Positions 8,201 through 15,846 of a stretch of 46,570 nucleotides of DNA are shown here, piece after piece. Within the stretch, counting starts at the first letter, position 1; each line of letters begins with the position of its first letter. Position numbers and translations under genes: made by a program. Source of the stretch: CAYWNA01 sp964459305 (lineage in GTDB: Bacteria; Planctomycetota; Planctomycetia; Pirellulales; Pirellulaceae); assembly GCA_964459305.1 (NCBI GenBank), contig CAYWNA010000091.1:1-46570 (forward strand). Reading direction: 5' to 3'. The notes beneath the pieces were generated by a model that worked only from the letters and a program-made list of their open reading frames with translations, was not told the origin of the DNA and did no database searches.

Positions 8201-9244
8201 GCCGCTCGCGAACAGCAAATCGGGCGCGACCGCGACATCGCGGATGCCATCGCCCAGCTGGCCCAGGAGCAACAGGAAGCCCGCGACGAGATCGCTCGAC
8301 AAGCCGGCGCACTGGAGGAATTGGCTCAGGAGGAAATGTCCGGTGACGCAGTGCCGGCAGGAAACGAAGGCCCGGCCGCCGAACAGATGGCAGCGGCGGA
8401 AGCATTGCAGCAAGCCACGGAGCAGTTTGCGCAATCACAGCGCGCCACCGGTCAAGGTGCTGTAGAGATATCCGGACAGGAAGAGGTGGCGAACCAACCC
8501 ATACGCGAGGGTCTCGAAGCCGCTTCGGAGTTGGCGTTGGGCATGAATGAGCGGATCGAGGAAATTTCAGCCACTGGTGAAGAGCCCGCCGTCGCCCTGG
8601 GCCCACCCATCGACGAGGCGCCGCCGACCGGCGAACCAATGCCAGCAGGGGCGGAAGGTCAGCCAGCGGCTGAGGGAGAGCCCGCAGATCAAGGCCAGCC
8701 TGCCGGATCGGGCGAACCGCCCGTTGAAAGCCAGATGCCTGCGCAGGGGCAATCGCCTGGGCCGGTATCTCCTTCCGCGACAGAACTCGGCACAGGCTTC
8801 GTGCCGAATTCGCCGGAAGTGACGGCTCAGCAGATCGCCGGCGCCGAGGCGCTCGCCGAAGCCGCCCAGGTTTTGGCCGATGGAAAAGCGCAAAGCGAGA
8901 CCCCGGGCAAAGCACAGGCAACCGGCCAATCCGCTGCCGGGGAGCCTAAACCCGGCCCGAGTTCGGCCATGGCCTCGGCCGGTGGCGTTTCGATGAGTGG
9001 CGATTCATCCAACAATCAGCTCGCACCGTCCGAATCGCTGCAATTGCAGCCGGACGCGCAGGGAGACAGTCGCAAGGCGAACAGCGATCAGGATGCGGAG
9101 ATGAAGACGTTGAGATTCAAGGAGGAACCCTGGTTTGCCAAGCTGCCGCCCACACTGCGCGAAGCGATCCAAGCCCGGGCTCGGCGTCGCGCCCCGCGTG
9201 GATACGAAGAACGAATGCGGCGTTATTTTGAGAGTATCGATTGA
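5285..9244 (+). CDS. giant exported Ala/Glu-rich coiled-coil protein
   Basis: The 1319-residue product begins MKRIASVAAILVSTFLLC, a signal peptide ending near 'SKAVD'. Residues about 30-250 are ordinary helical sequence. Residues about 250-1050 are almost entirely Ala, Glu, Gln, Asp and Arg in heptad-like order ('AEAAEAAEAP', 'EQLEELKETLEELAEQQ'), predicted as long coiled coil. A Pro/Gly-rich linker follows at about 1090-1160. The last 45 residues are different: 'FAKLPPTLREAIQARARRR' then 'PRGYEERMRRYFESID'. This tail is familiar from large secreted planctomycete proteins encoded near MoxR/BatA-type genes, but those genes are not adjacent here. Function unknown; a structural or surface role is a guess. 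High Ala/Glu content makes long false frames on other strands. Confidence 0.85.
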   Translation: MKRIASVAAILVSTFLLCPPISKAVDIEGLRRKQHAQEKARVLARELVSSILDIQIRQLKENGLEQLPIFAEIRGMSTNIDSLVEEEMQDVVHLLVKAQEGTRDERLAHFNLARNKIRDVVMALMAERQKLLRRLQIARIASQVRQLVTMETQAMDVTRSLPETNDEEREQAALSVIEDQRDVKSLFLVLVETLVDVSAWGGHVGAGASDGLRILKAAQVGLELDSAGKSFEASQFEEAARSQKAVIKGLRALLERIEETRGLISSDREETLRMVREMLEKQEELREDVQDTELFTEDAVEELVEEQGQIHKALGDLAEMLDQFPATEPLLETAKAAAYEAAAQLFEENKGQAVDEQTTVIGSLAEIEEQLKHAIDQELADRSAEELAQQVEQLEELKETLEELAEQQSEITEAVAEKPAEARQQEQHVAAALADAAEAAMEDTEDLPGVIELRLTDAEEAVAEAVAAMQDASPEQADARQEAAAGAEDAIEQALAETEAQLADTKRRQMAVEIGELARAAEALERAAASERGIADVAAEAAEAEGFSDEQAQELADEQQTVEDVAMKIAEGVEAAVPKVTEQLQAVAKPMEDVGQELEGAKQALGEPSKPMAAQVAETARQVATALEQAARTLRDEFGETAEDLVALADEQLEQVAQVQNPVEQAMAAAGDDQSQTLKRLDEALNTVQEAQADQQRAAGRSAAAEATGMAQQVSDAALQQAEASRAAEAVAQGRANTPLDAATKQQTVAEQAAEMAKAAKGDIAEALKEAAEAAAEAARETLNGNPNKADVAREAAADALARAQVATDRAAAEAAEAPAGQPDAEAQAHVGEKAAEAAELAEDPVPEAAEMLGEAQQQSAAAEEAIRSDDSEQTAQAQEATAENLGRAKEQLQQAIEQLAGDQGERLAEQATEAGELAEIAADISPDAAAALRSAERAAKQGAERAADSPGEAMAAGQDVQRAMERATASLAAREQQIGRDRDIADAIAQLAQEQQEARDEIARQAGALEELAQEEMSGDAVPAGNEGPAAEQMAAAEALQQATEQFAQSQRATGQGAVEISGQEEVANQPIREGLEAASELALGMNERIEEISATGEEPAVALGPPIDEAPPTGEPMPAGAEGQPAAEGEPADQGQPAGSGEPPVESQMPAQGQSPGPVSPSATELGTGFVPNSPEVTAQQIAGAEALAEAAQVLADGKAQSETPGKAQATGQSAAGEPKPGPSSAMASAGGVSMSGDSSNNQLAPSESLQLQPDAQGDSRKANSDQDAEMKTLRFKEEPWFAKLPPTLREAIQARARRRAPRGYEERMRRYFESID

Positions 9245-9388
9245 ACTTTACGTAGGACCTGCGATTTACACCTCAAACTGTAAACGGCTTAGGGGTCGGG
9301 TAGGGCGTCGAAGATGTGGACTTCACACGGTAATCCGCAGGAAGGACAGCGGGCGATTTCTCTTCCGTGGAGTTAAGGCTGCCCACGT

Positions 9389-9440
9389 GGGAGGGCGAGG
9401 CTCCCGCCGAGTCGCGGCTCCGCAGGAGCGTCGCCCTCCC
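9389..9440. repeat. interspersed palindrome, GGGAGGGCGAGGCTCC family
   Basis: GGGAGGGCGA at 9389-9398 pairs with TCGCCCTCCC at 9431-9440, with a further near-paired GCTCCCGC/GCAGGAGC step inside. The first 28 bases are repeated with two differences at 24999-25026. It lies in the 270-base gap between two plus-strand genes and could act as a transcript-end hairpin, though no T-run follows. Confidence 0.65.
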
Positions 9441-9513
9441 GAAACAAAACCCGAACGATCGCAATATTTACGCTATAGCAACTTTGGCGACCCCGACCAC
9501 AGGAGAGTAGACC

Positions 9514-10704
9514 ATGTTTCGAGCATTGCGATATTGGACGCTGGTAGCCACCGTGAGTTTACTAGCCTGCACACCGGGTGTGACCGAGAGTGAATCGCCC
9601 GCAGCCGATCCAGCGCCGGCATCTGTTGCGCCGGATCCAGCGCCCGAACAGCACCGCGGCGACTGGCCTCTTTTCCGCGGCGACGCACTTTCATCGGGTG
9701 TGGCCAAAAGCGGTCTACCTGATGAGCTGTCCATGTTGTGGAAGTTCACTGTCGACAAGGGGGCCTTCGAAGGTACCCCTGCCATTGTTGACGGTGTGGT
9801 CTACATTGGCGACCTAGACGGCAAGGTGTATGCCCTTCGTCTAGAGAACGGAAAAACACTCTGGGAGTATGAGACCGACAGCGGCTTCATCGCCTCGCCG
9901 GCCGTGCGCGATGGTCTCGTCTACATTGGCGACTACGATGGCCGTTTCCACTGCTTGGACGCAGAGGACGGCAAACGGCTCTGGGGCCACGAAGCCGAGG
10001 CGGAAATTGATTCCAGTGCCAATTTCTTTCAGGAGAAGGTACTGTTTGGCTCCCAAGACGCCACGTTGTATTGCCTGAACGCCAAGAGCGGCGAGCTCGT
10101 CTGGAAACATGCCATCGAGGACCAGATTCGTTGTACGCCCACGGTGGTGGAAGGTCGCTGCTTCCTCGCCGGCTGCGACGGGCAACTCCATGTGATCGAT
10201 CTGAGCAAGGCCGAAGAAGAGGCCGCCGTCGAGATCCAAGCTCCTACGGGCGTTACTCCGGCTGCAATGGGCGATCGCGTTTACTTCGGCACGGAGAGTG
10301 GCGTCTTCTTCTGCATCGATTGGAAACAGGCCAAGGTGATATGGACCTTCGCGGACGAAACGGGCGGCCAGCCGTTCCGCAGTTGCCCAGCCGCGACGGA
10401 GCGACAAGTGATCGTGGGAGGACGGAACAAACGCGTCCACGCGCTGGATCCGGACAGTGGCAAAGAGTTGTGGCAGTTTGCTACCAAGAGTCGAGTGGAC
10501 TCATCGCCGGTGATTGTCGGCGACCGGGTCTTCATCGCCGCGGCCGACGGCAGGCTCTATGCCCTGGAGCTGAAATCCGGCAAGCAACTCTGGCAATACG
10601 AAGCCGGCGGCGGTTTTACCGGTTCGCCTGCTGTTGCGGACGGTCGGCTGGTCATTGCGAATGACGACGGCGTGGTATACTGTTTTGGCAGGAAGGAAGA
10701 CTGA
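9514..10704 (+). CDS. PQQ-type beta-propeller lipoprotein
   Basis: The 396-residue product has a lipoprotein signal with lipobox LLAC, Cys19 as the lipid site, followed by a Pro/Ala-rich linker. The rest consists of seven or more propeller blades with the PQQ-enzyme-like pattern 'VYALRLENGKTLWEYETD' and 'FHCLDAEDGKRLWGHEAE', ending 'LYALELKSGKQLWQYEAGGG'. The strict Trp-docking motif AxDxxTGKxxW is reduced to forms such as 'LDPDSGKELW'. It is therefore probably a scaffold propeller of the BamB/outer-surface kind and not a quinoprotein dehydrogenase; no catalytic residues are evident. The gene is followed after 18 bases by the GcvH-like gene, so the two are probably co-transcribed. Many planctomycetes have many such proteins, so specificity cannot be inferred. 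Confidence 0.85.
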   Translation: MFRALRYWTLVATVSLLACTPGVTESESPAADPAPASVAPDPAPEQHRGDWPLFRGDALSSGVAKSGLPDELSMLWKFTVDKGAFEGTPAIVDGVVYIGDLDGKVYALRLENGKTLWEYETDSGFIASPAVRDGLVYIGDYDGRFHCLDAEDGKRLWGHEAEAEIDSSANFFQEKVLFGSQDATLYCLNAKSGELVWKHAIEDQIRCTPTVVEGRCFLAGCDGQLHVIDLSKAEEEAAVEIQAPTGVTPAAMGDRVYFGTESGVFFCIDWKQAKVIWTFADETGGQPFRSCPAATERQVIVGGRNKRVHALDPDSGKELWQFATKSRVDSSPVIVGDRVFIAAADGRLYALELKSGKQLWQYEAGGGFTGSPAVADGRLVIANDDGVVYCFGRKED

Positions 10705-10722
10705 ATCACGAAAGCTGTGTGT

Positions 10723-11175
10723 ATGAGCGATCACTTGGTGTTCATGATGGGCCGTTTCGAGGCCCGATTTCCGACCGACCGTTTGTACGCAAAAAATCAC
10801 ATGTGGGCGTTGCGGCGGGGCGCTGCCTTTCGTTTCGGCTTCACGGCCTACGCGGTGCGTTTGTTGCAGGATGTGTATTTCCTGGACTGGGCTTACGATC
10901 CAGGTACGCCGCTGCGCAAGAGCCAGGAGATCGGTCTGATCGAAAGCAAGAAGGCCGAAAGTTCGCTGTTCGCTCCGATTCCCGGAGACCTGACGTCGCT
11001 GAACGAGGAGTTGCTCAACGATCCCTCGACAATCAACGCCGACACATACGGCGACGGCTGGCTGTTTGACATCCGTGGCGATGGCCAGACGTTGTTGTCT
11101 CCGGAAGAGTACGCCAAGCATGTGGAAGCAGCCTGGGAAGTGGCACAACGCACGATCAAAGGACAATTGAAGTAG
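10723..11175 (+). CDS. GcvH-like lipoyl-carrier protein
   Basis: From ATG 10723 the product has 151 residues. It matches the glycine-cleavage H-protein fold: 'FRFGFTAYAVRLLQDVYFLDW' corresponds to the first hairpin, and 'IGLIESKKAESSLFAPIPG' to the lipoyl hairpin (ESVKA in GcvH). Lys77 is the expected lipoylation site. 'LNEELLNDPSTINADTYGDGWLFDI' matches the H-protein C-terminal strand and helix. The protein is longer than usual at the N-terminus. No gcvT or gcvP lies nearby; its neighbours are a propeller lipoprotein and a ferredoxin. That context argues for a role other than glycine cleavage, perhaps like the lipoate-binding proteins of sulfur-oxidising Hdr-type systems, but this is inference only. 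Confidence 0.8.
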   Translation: MSDHLVFMMGRFEARFPTDRLYAKNHMWALRRGAAFRFGFTAYAVRLLQDVYFLDWAYDPGTPLRKSQEIGLIESKKAESSLFAPIPGDLTSLNEELLNDPSTINADTYGDGWLFDIRGDGQTLLSPEEYAKHVEAAWEVAQRTIKGQLK

Positions 11176-11223
11176 GTCGCGACGAGCCCCGGTCTACAAT
11201 CTGGCCAACCACGACGCCCCATC

Positions 11224-12204
11224 ATGGATAAACGAATCGCTGTCATCATCTCACGAAGTCAAAGCCGGAATCCCGCCAAGCGGACGTTGGAGGAGGGTAT
11301 CGCGTCCGGATTGCTGGAGCGGCACGACGTCGATGTCATCGTGGTCGCCGGCTTGTACGACTTGAAACGGAACGGTCTTGCGTTATCGGCTTTGAGACGA
11401 ATCGAAGGCGATATGGTTGTCCTTTCGTGGCTCTATCCTCGCGCTACTCATTGGACCCTCGACCAAGACGGCATCGCGGGCCAAATGGGCGAGACGATGA
11501 TCGTCGGCCAAGAAGACAGGGACAACAAGACGGATAAGCCTGAAGGCGAAACCGAGGACCGGCACCGCGTCATCAATGATCGGGAGATTCCGGATCGCAA
11601 GATCTATTGCCTCGACCTGCGCCTTCACGTCAGCCCCCAGCCGTACCTGGACGAGATTGGGCGTATCGTGGCTGAAACGAACGATCAACCCACCAGTGGG
11701 CTGGCCGGACGGGCGGAGGGCCGCGAAGCGAATCGCATCGAGGAAGACACGGCAAGGCGGTGGTATCCGGTGATCGACTACAGCCGTTGTACAAACTGCA
11801 TGGAATGCGTCGACTTCTGCTTGTTCGGCGTCTACGGCCTGGATGACGCCGACAACCTTCTGGTCGAGCAGCCCGACAACTGCCGCAAAGGCTGTCCAGC
11901 GTGCAGTCGCGTTTGTCCGGACAACGCCATCATGTTCCCGCTGCACAAAACGCCCGCCATTGCCGGCGCATTTGCGGTACCAGACGGTCTGAAGATCGAT
12001 CTCTCTGAGTTGTTCGGCGCTCCAGAGAAAGCAAAGGACGCGCTGGAAGTTGCCAAGCGTGAACGTGACGAACAACTGGTGGGGACTAACCCGAAGGCTG
12101 TCGAGACGCCAGAAAGTATCGGCGATCGGAAAGAAGGCACGAAGACGAAACCGAGAGACGAATTGGACAAGCTTCTAGACGAATTGGACGAGCTCGATCC
12201 TTGA
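11224..12204 (+). CDS. two-cluster 4Fe-4S ferredoxin-like protein with N-terminal domain
   Basis: The 326-residue protein has a compact N-terminal domain ('KRIAVIISRSQSRNP') of unknown fold that ends near residue 180. Then comes a ferredoxin module: 'CTNCMECVDFC' (CxxCxxCxxxC) at about 193-203, and 'CRKGCPACSRVCP' at about 220-234. The second site has the non-standard spacing CxxxCxxCxxxCP. Both sites could bind [4Fe-4S] clusters. A charged tail of about 80 residues ('DELDKLLDELDELDP') follows. No signal peptide, so cytoplasmic. It starts 48 bases after the GcvH-like stop codon, and the three genes (propeller, GcvH-like, ferredoxin) probably form one operon. Its electron partner is not in the window. 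Confidence 0.8.
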   Translation: MDKRIAVIISRSQSRNPAKRTLEEGIASGLLERHDVDVIVVAGLYDLKRNGLALSALRRIEGDMVVLSWLYPRATHWTLDQDGIAGQMGETMIVGQEDRDNKTDKPEGETEDRHRVINDREIPDRKIYCLDLRLHVSPQPYLDEIGRIVAETNDQPTSGLAGRAEGREANRIEEDTARRWYPVIDYSRCTNCMECVDFCLFGVYGLDDADNLLVEQPDNCRKGCPACSRVCPDNAIMFPLHKTPAIAGAFAVPDGLKIDLSELFGAPEKAKDALEVAKRERDEQLVGTNPKAVETPESIGDRKEGTKTKPRDELDKLLDELDELDP

Positions 12205-12347
12205 GGTGTCGACCATCGTCGCGGCATTGACTCCGGCATAGCGTATCGGGTTGTGTGACTGGATCGCTCGCCGACCATGCGAATCGCAGGCAGCGGGATG
12301 TAGCAGGAAAACGGCGACGAATGAAAATCACCCATCAAGAAACGCAC

Positions 12348-12379
12348 AACGGCGGAGTGCCGTGGCGCACTCCGCCGTT
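12348..12379. terminator. bidirectional hairpin between convergent genes
   Basis: AACGGCGGAGTGC at 12348-12360 and GCACTCCGCCGTT at 12367-12379 form a perfect 13-base-pair stem with a 6-base loop. It lies between the ferredoxin gene (plus) and the SHD1 gene (minus), where a shared terminator is expected. No long T-run follows on either side, so the mechanism is uncertain. Confidence 0.6.
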
Positions 12380-12409
12380 CGCCTTCCAATCGCTCCCGAC
12401 TCTACGGAG

Positions 12410-13960
12410 TCACGGAAACAAAAGCACTAAGCCTGTGATGGCACCAGCCTGCAACAGGCCGCCCCGAACGCTCAGCGGTACAGGCGGCAAGAGCCGCGGA
12501 GCACAACTCCCTGGACGGTAATAGCCCAAAGAGTACTGGCATTCGTTGGCTGGATTGATGCCCATCTTGTAGGGCAGCGTCGCGATATTCAGGAAAAAGT
12601 GAGCACCGGACACAACCGGCTGGAGCACCGGGCCCGTGGTGTGTCCATAGCGTTCGAGCTGGGCTTGCTCGAAGTAAAGCGGCTTGTGACACAACGCGGA
12701 TGCCTTCCACGCGAAGGTAACAGGTTCCCAATTGCGATAGGGGAATTGGTCGTCGCCCAGAGTACACTCGGTAGGTACGCCCCACCACGCGGCGAGGAAG
12801 CACAAGTCGTCGTCGCTCAGTTCGCCAAAGGGTATCGCGACGACGTTGCCGTCCGTACCGGCGACCACGGCTCGCCGGCCGTGCAGTTCGGTCAAGCGAC
12901 CCTCGACAACCTTCTGACCGTCGCGATTCCGCCAAACGTGAGTAGGCATCAGTCTCAACTGATCCTCACGCTTCTGGCGTTCTTCTTCCAGCGTCTTTGC
13001 ATCTGGTCTGAACGACGCGGTGATGTCCAGCGAGATGTTCTTGATCGAATTCCTCCGCAAGGCTTGACGAGCCGTACTACATTTCTCGTCTTCTTGGCAA
13101 CAATCTCGTTCATTGTAGATCCGCTTGCACGGCGCTGCGTCGCCTTCCGCTTCGCCGGCTCCCACAGACGCAGGAGGAGCTACCGACGGGGCGGACATCT
13201 TCAGCGGCGGCGCGGGTGGCTGAGGTTCCAACGGATCCGCTTGGGCTGGCGGCACGGCCGGTCCCGGTGAATCGGGCGGCAGCCGCAAAGACGGCGCCGT
13301 GGACGGTTCGGCCAGCGGCTGCCGCTGTTCGGCTGGTGGCACGGCCGGTTCTTTCGATGTTTCTGCTGGTTCGGTCAGGTTTGGCGGCGCCATATCCGAC
13401 GGCGTGTCGGTCTCGGCCGGCGGTGACGGAGAATCGGCCGATGGTGACGGAAAATCGGCCGGCGGCGCAAAAGTTGAATTGCGATCAGGTTTCGATGTTT
13501 CCAGCGGCGGCAGTGAATCAGCCCCTGAATCCTGTGCAAGCCTATCGCCAAACGGATCGTCGAACGGATCCACAGGCGCGTCGTGCGATGCCAGTCGCAC
13601 GGTCGATTCGGTCGCGTTGGGATTCCGCCAAGCGGCGGATGGGCGTTTCGCAGTCGAACCGGCTTCGTGGAATGCCGCGGTTGGCTTGCGACTTCGCCAT
13701 CGCAAAACGACGGACGGGCTAGAGGTTGTGCCTGTCGAGGCGTCTTGTCCCCAGCCAGCTGCAACGAACCGCAACGTGTCTGCAGCGTCGGACTTCTGCT
13801 CAGTGGGTTCACCGATGCTTTCTGCAGGTCGTGTGGGGGACCAGATCGGGCGTGCCCCACTGGGCACATCCAGTTTCAGCGGAGGATTCGCTGCCGCAAG
13901 CGATGAGGCAAGTACGCACAACGCAGCGATGGCGGTGCGCATCAGGTGGCCAAATGGCAT
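12410..13960 (-). CDS. secreted SHD1-domain protein
   Basis: Start chosen at ATG 13958-13960 (ATG 13940-13942 is equally good), since the sequence beyond it is basic and overlaps guaB. A signal peptide 'RTAIAALCVLASSLAAANPP' follows the second ATG. About 300 residues of low-complexity Pro/Ser/Glu/Ala sequence come next. An SHD1 (SLA1 homology domain 1)-type segment follows: 'THVWRNRDGQKVVEGRLTEL' then 'VVAIPFGELSDDDL'. The last 100 residues contain 'LYFEQAQLERYGHTTG' and 'GYYRPGSC', a C-terminal pattern shared by many planctomycete surface proteins of this kind. It starts 34 bases after the guaB stop codon on the same strand, but their functions look unrelated. Role unknown; domain assignment is fairly sure. 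Confidence 0.8.
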   Translation of the reverse strand: MPFGHLMRTAIAALCVLASSLAAANPPLKLDVPSGARPIWSPTRPAESIGEPTEQKSDAADTLRFVAAGWGQDASTGTTSSPSVVLRWRSRKPTAAFHEAGSTAKRPSAAWRNPNATESTVRLASHDAPVDPFDDPFGDRLAQDSGADSLPPLETSKPDRNSTFAPPADFPSPSADSPSPPAETDTPSDMAPPNLTEPAETSKEPAVPPAEQRQPLAEPSTAPSLRLPPDSPGPAVPPAQADPLEPQPPAPPLKMSAPSVAPPASVGAGEAEGDAAPCKRIYNERDCCQEDEKCSTARQALRRNSIKNISLDITASFRPDAKTLEEERQKREDQLRLMPTHVWRNRDGQKVVEGRLTELHGRRAVVAGTDGNVVAIPFGELSDDDLCFLAAWWGVPTECTLGDDQFPYRNWEPVTFAWKASALCHKPLYFEQAQLERYGHTTGPVLQPVVSGAHFFLNIATLPYKMGINPANECQYSLGYYRPGSCAPRLLPPVPLSVRGGLLQAGAITGLVLLFP

Positions 13961-13994
13961 GAGCGTTGGCCACTTAGAAACAACTCGCGACGCC

Positions 13995-15476
13995 TCACGT
14001 CGCTTCACTGGCCGCGCCGGACTCGACGCTGTAGTTCGGTGATTCCTGCGTGATGGCAATGTCATGGGGATGGCTCTCCCTAACCGATGCCGGCGTAACT
14101 TGGATGAACTGCGTATCCGTCCGCAACTCCTCGATAGTGCGCGTGCCGCAATACCCCATTCCGGCTCGCAATCCGCCGACCAACTGGTACACGAAGTCGC
14201 TCAACGGTCCTTTGAAGGGCACACGCCCTTCGACCCCTTCAGGAACCAGCTTTCCAGTCCCAGTGCCGCCCGATTGCCGGTATCGTTCGCTGGAACCTTT
14301 CACCATGGCGCCCAAAGAGCCCATACCGCGGTACACCTTGAAGGTGCGTCCTTGGTACAGGATGGTGTCACCCGGACTTTCGGCCAATCCAGCGAACAAC
14401 CCGCCGAGCATCACTGAATATGCGCCGGCGGCGATCGCTTTGGTCGCGTCGCCCGAGTAGCGGACCCCGCCATCAGCAATGACGGGGGTTCCACTGTCTT
14501 TGGCTGCTTGTGCAACTTCGTAAACTGCTGTGATCTGGGGCACACCAACGCCCGAGACCACACGGGTCGTGCAGATCGAACCAGGGCCGATTCCCACCTT
14601 GACAGCATCGGCACCCGCATCGATCAGGTCTTTGCATCCCTCCTTTGTTGCCACGTTGCCCGCGACAACATCGATATCCCATCGCCGTTTGATTTCCTTG
14701 ACAGTCTCGATCACATTGGCCGAATGGCCGTGGGCGCTGTCGACGACGAGAACGTCGACATCCTTACTGATAAGGCTCTCCACCCGCTCGTGATCGTGGA
14801 CACCAACAGCCGCTCCCACGCGCAACCGGCCCTGCCGGTCCTTGCTAGCGTGCGGGAACCGGTTCATCATGTCGATGTCTTTGATCGTGATCAGTCCTGT
14901 TAGTATGTAATCTTCGTCAACCAGCAGAAGTTTCTCCACCTTTTTAGCCGTTAAAATCTTCTCAGCTTGCTCAAGCGATACTTCTCCCGTAGCCGTTACA
15001 AGGTTCTCTTTCGTCATAACTTCCGAAACTAGGAGGTCGCCAGTCTCAAGAAATCGCAGATCTCGGCGTGTCATGATGCCAACAAGCCGCCCGTCGGAGT
15101 GGATTATTGGTATCCCCGAAACGTTGTGCTGATCCATCAACAGGCGGGCATCGGCTACCGAAGCCTCTGGGCTCAGTGTGACTGGGTCGTAGATGATGCC
15201 GTTGGCGCTGCGTTTTACCTTGTTTACTTCTTCCGTCTGCGCAGCGATGGACATATTCTTGTGAATCATGCCCATGCCGCCGCTCTTGGCCAAAGCAATG
15301 GCCAGCTCGCTTTCCGTAACGGTGTCCATCGGCGAACTGACAAACGGGATGTTCAGCGGAATACGTTTCGTCAAAGTCGTTCGGACGTCGGCTTCAGACG
15401 GCACGATAGCGCTGTACCGGGGCAGGAGAAGCACGTCGTCAAAGGTGATGGCAAACTGGCGAATTTTGTCGTCCAT
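13995..15476 (-). CDS. guaB: inosine-5'-monophosphate dehydrogenase
   Basis: The 493-residue product oxidises IMP to XMP with NAD+, the first committed step of GMP synthesis. It has the expected order: an N-terminal barrel strand 'ITFDDVLLLPRYSAIVPS', two CBS domains around residues 95-210 ('MTKENLVTATGEVSLEQAEKIL'), and the active-site loop 'GIGPGSICTTR' with the catalytic Cys. The mobile-flap and K+-site sequence ('VGVPQITAVYEVA') and a C-terminal 'MGYCGTRTIEEL' complete it. Length matches the family. It is a solitary gene; guaA is not adjacent. Confidence 0.97.
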   Translation of the reverse strand: MDDKIRQFAITFDDVLLLPRYSAIVPSEADVRTTLTKRIPLNIPFVSSPMDTVTESELAIALAKSGGMGMIHKNMSIAAQTEEVNKVKRSANGIIYDPVTLSPEASVADARLLMDQHNVSGIPIIHSDGRLVGIMTRRDLRFLETGDLLVSEVMTKENLVTATGEVSLEQAEKILTAKKVEKLLLVDEDYILTGLITIKDIDMMNRFPHASKDRQGRLRVGAAVGVHDHERVESLISKDVDVLVVDSAHGHSANVIETVKEIKRRWDIDVVAGNVATKEGCKDLIDAGADAVKVGIGPGSICTTRVVSGVGVPQITAVYEVAQAAKDSGTPVIADGGVRYSGDATKAIAAGAYSVMLGGLFAGLAESPGDTILYQGRTFKVYRGMGSLGAMVKGSSERYRQSGGTGTGKLVPEGVEGRVPFKGPLSDFVYQLVGGLRAGMGYCGTRTIEELRTDTQFIQVTPASVRESHPHDIAITQESPNYSVESGAASEAT

Positions 15477-15701
15477 GGTGGTGAATCTGCAGTCGTCTGG
15501 AGTGATGAAATAGAAACGATAGGTGACGCATTATGGCGACCTAAGGGGCGATTGACAACTTGCCAAACGGCGAGTATCCCGCGATCAACGAATGGATGGT
15601 CGTCATCGGGAGATTAGGGTCAAAAAGTTCGTGCCTGCCATCGCCGAGCCCTTCCGGTCGCGATGCATCCTGCTTTTCTTTCCATTTGCAGTCCCCCTAC
15701 A

Positions 15702-15730
15702 TTGACATGACGGTGTAAGGCAATTAAAAC
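15702..15730 (+). promoter_or_regulatory. candidate sigma-70-type promoter for the YTV gene
   Basis: A perfect -35 box TTGACA at 15702-15707 is followed after 17 bases by TAAAAC at 15725-15730 (4 of 6 matches to the -10 consensus). It lies about 115 bases upstream of the start codon at 15847, in a 370-base divergent spacer between guaB and the YTV gene. No other feature was seen in that spacer. Confidence 0.45.
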
Positions 15731-15846
15731 GGTTATTTAGCCCATCTTTCCCATGCTCCCTTGTTTGGCGTGGGTGTGATTCGGTGTGTTGATCAACTCA
15801 GCGTTCGTAAATCGTGTTAGTGCTCTTGAAAAGGGAGGAAGACCGG

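Noticed and set aside
6233..8929. Long open frames in other frames of the 5285-9244 gene
   Set aside because: They are caused by the Ala/Glu-rich codon pattern and have Arg/Pro/Leu-rich nonsense products.
13299..14042. Plus-strand Ser/Gly-rich open frame
   Set aside because: It is the complement of the Pro/Ser-rich linker of the SHD1 gene, so it is a shadow.
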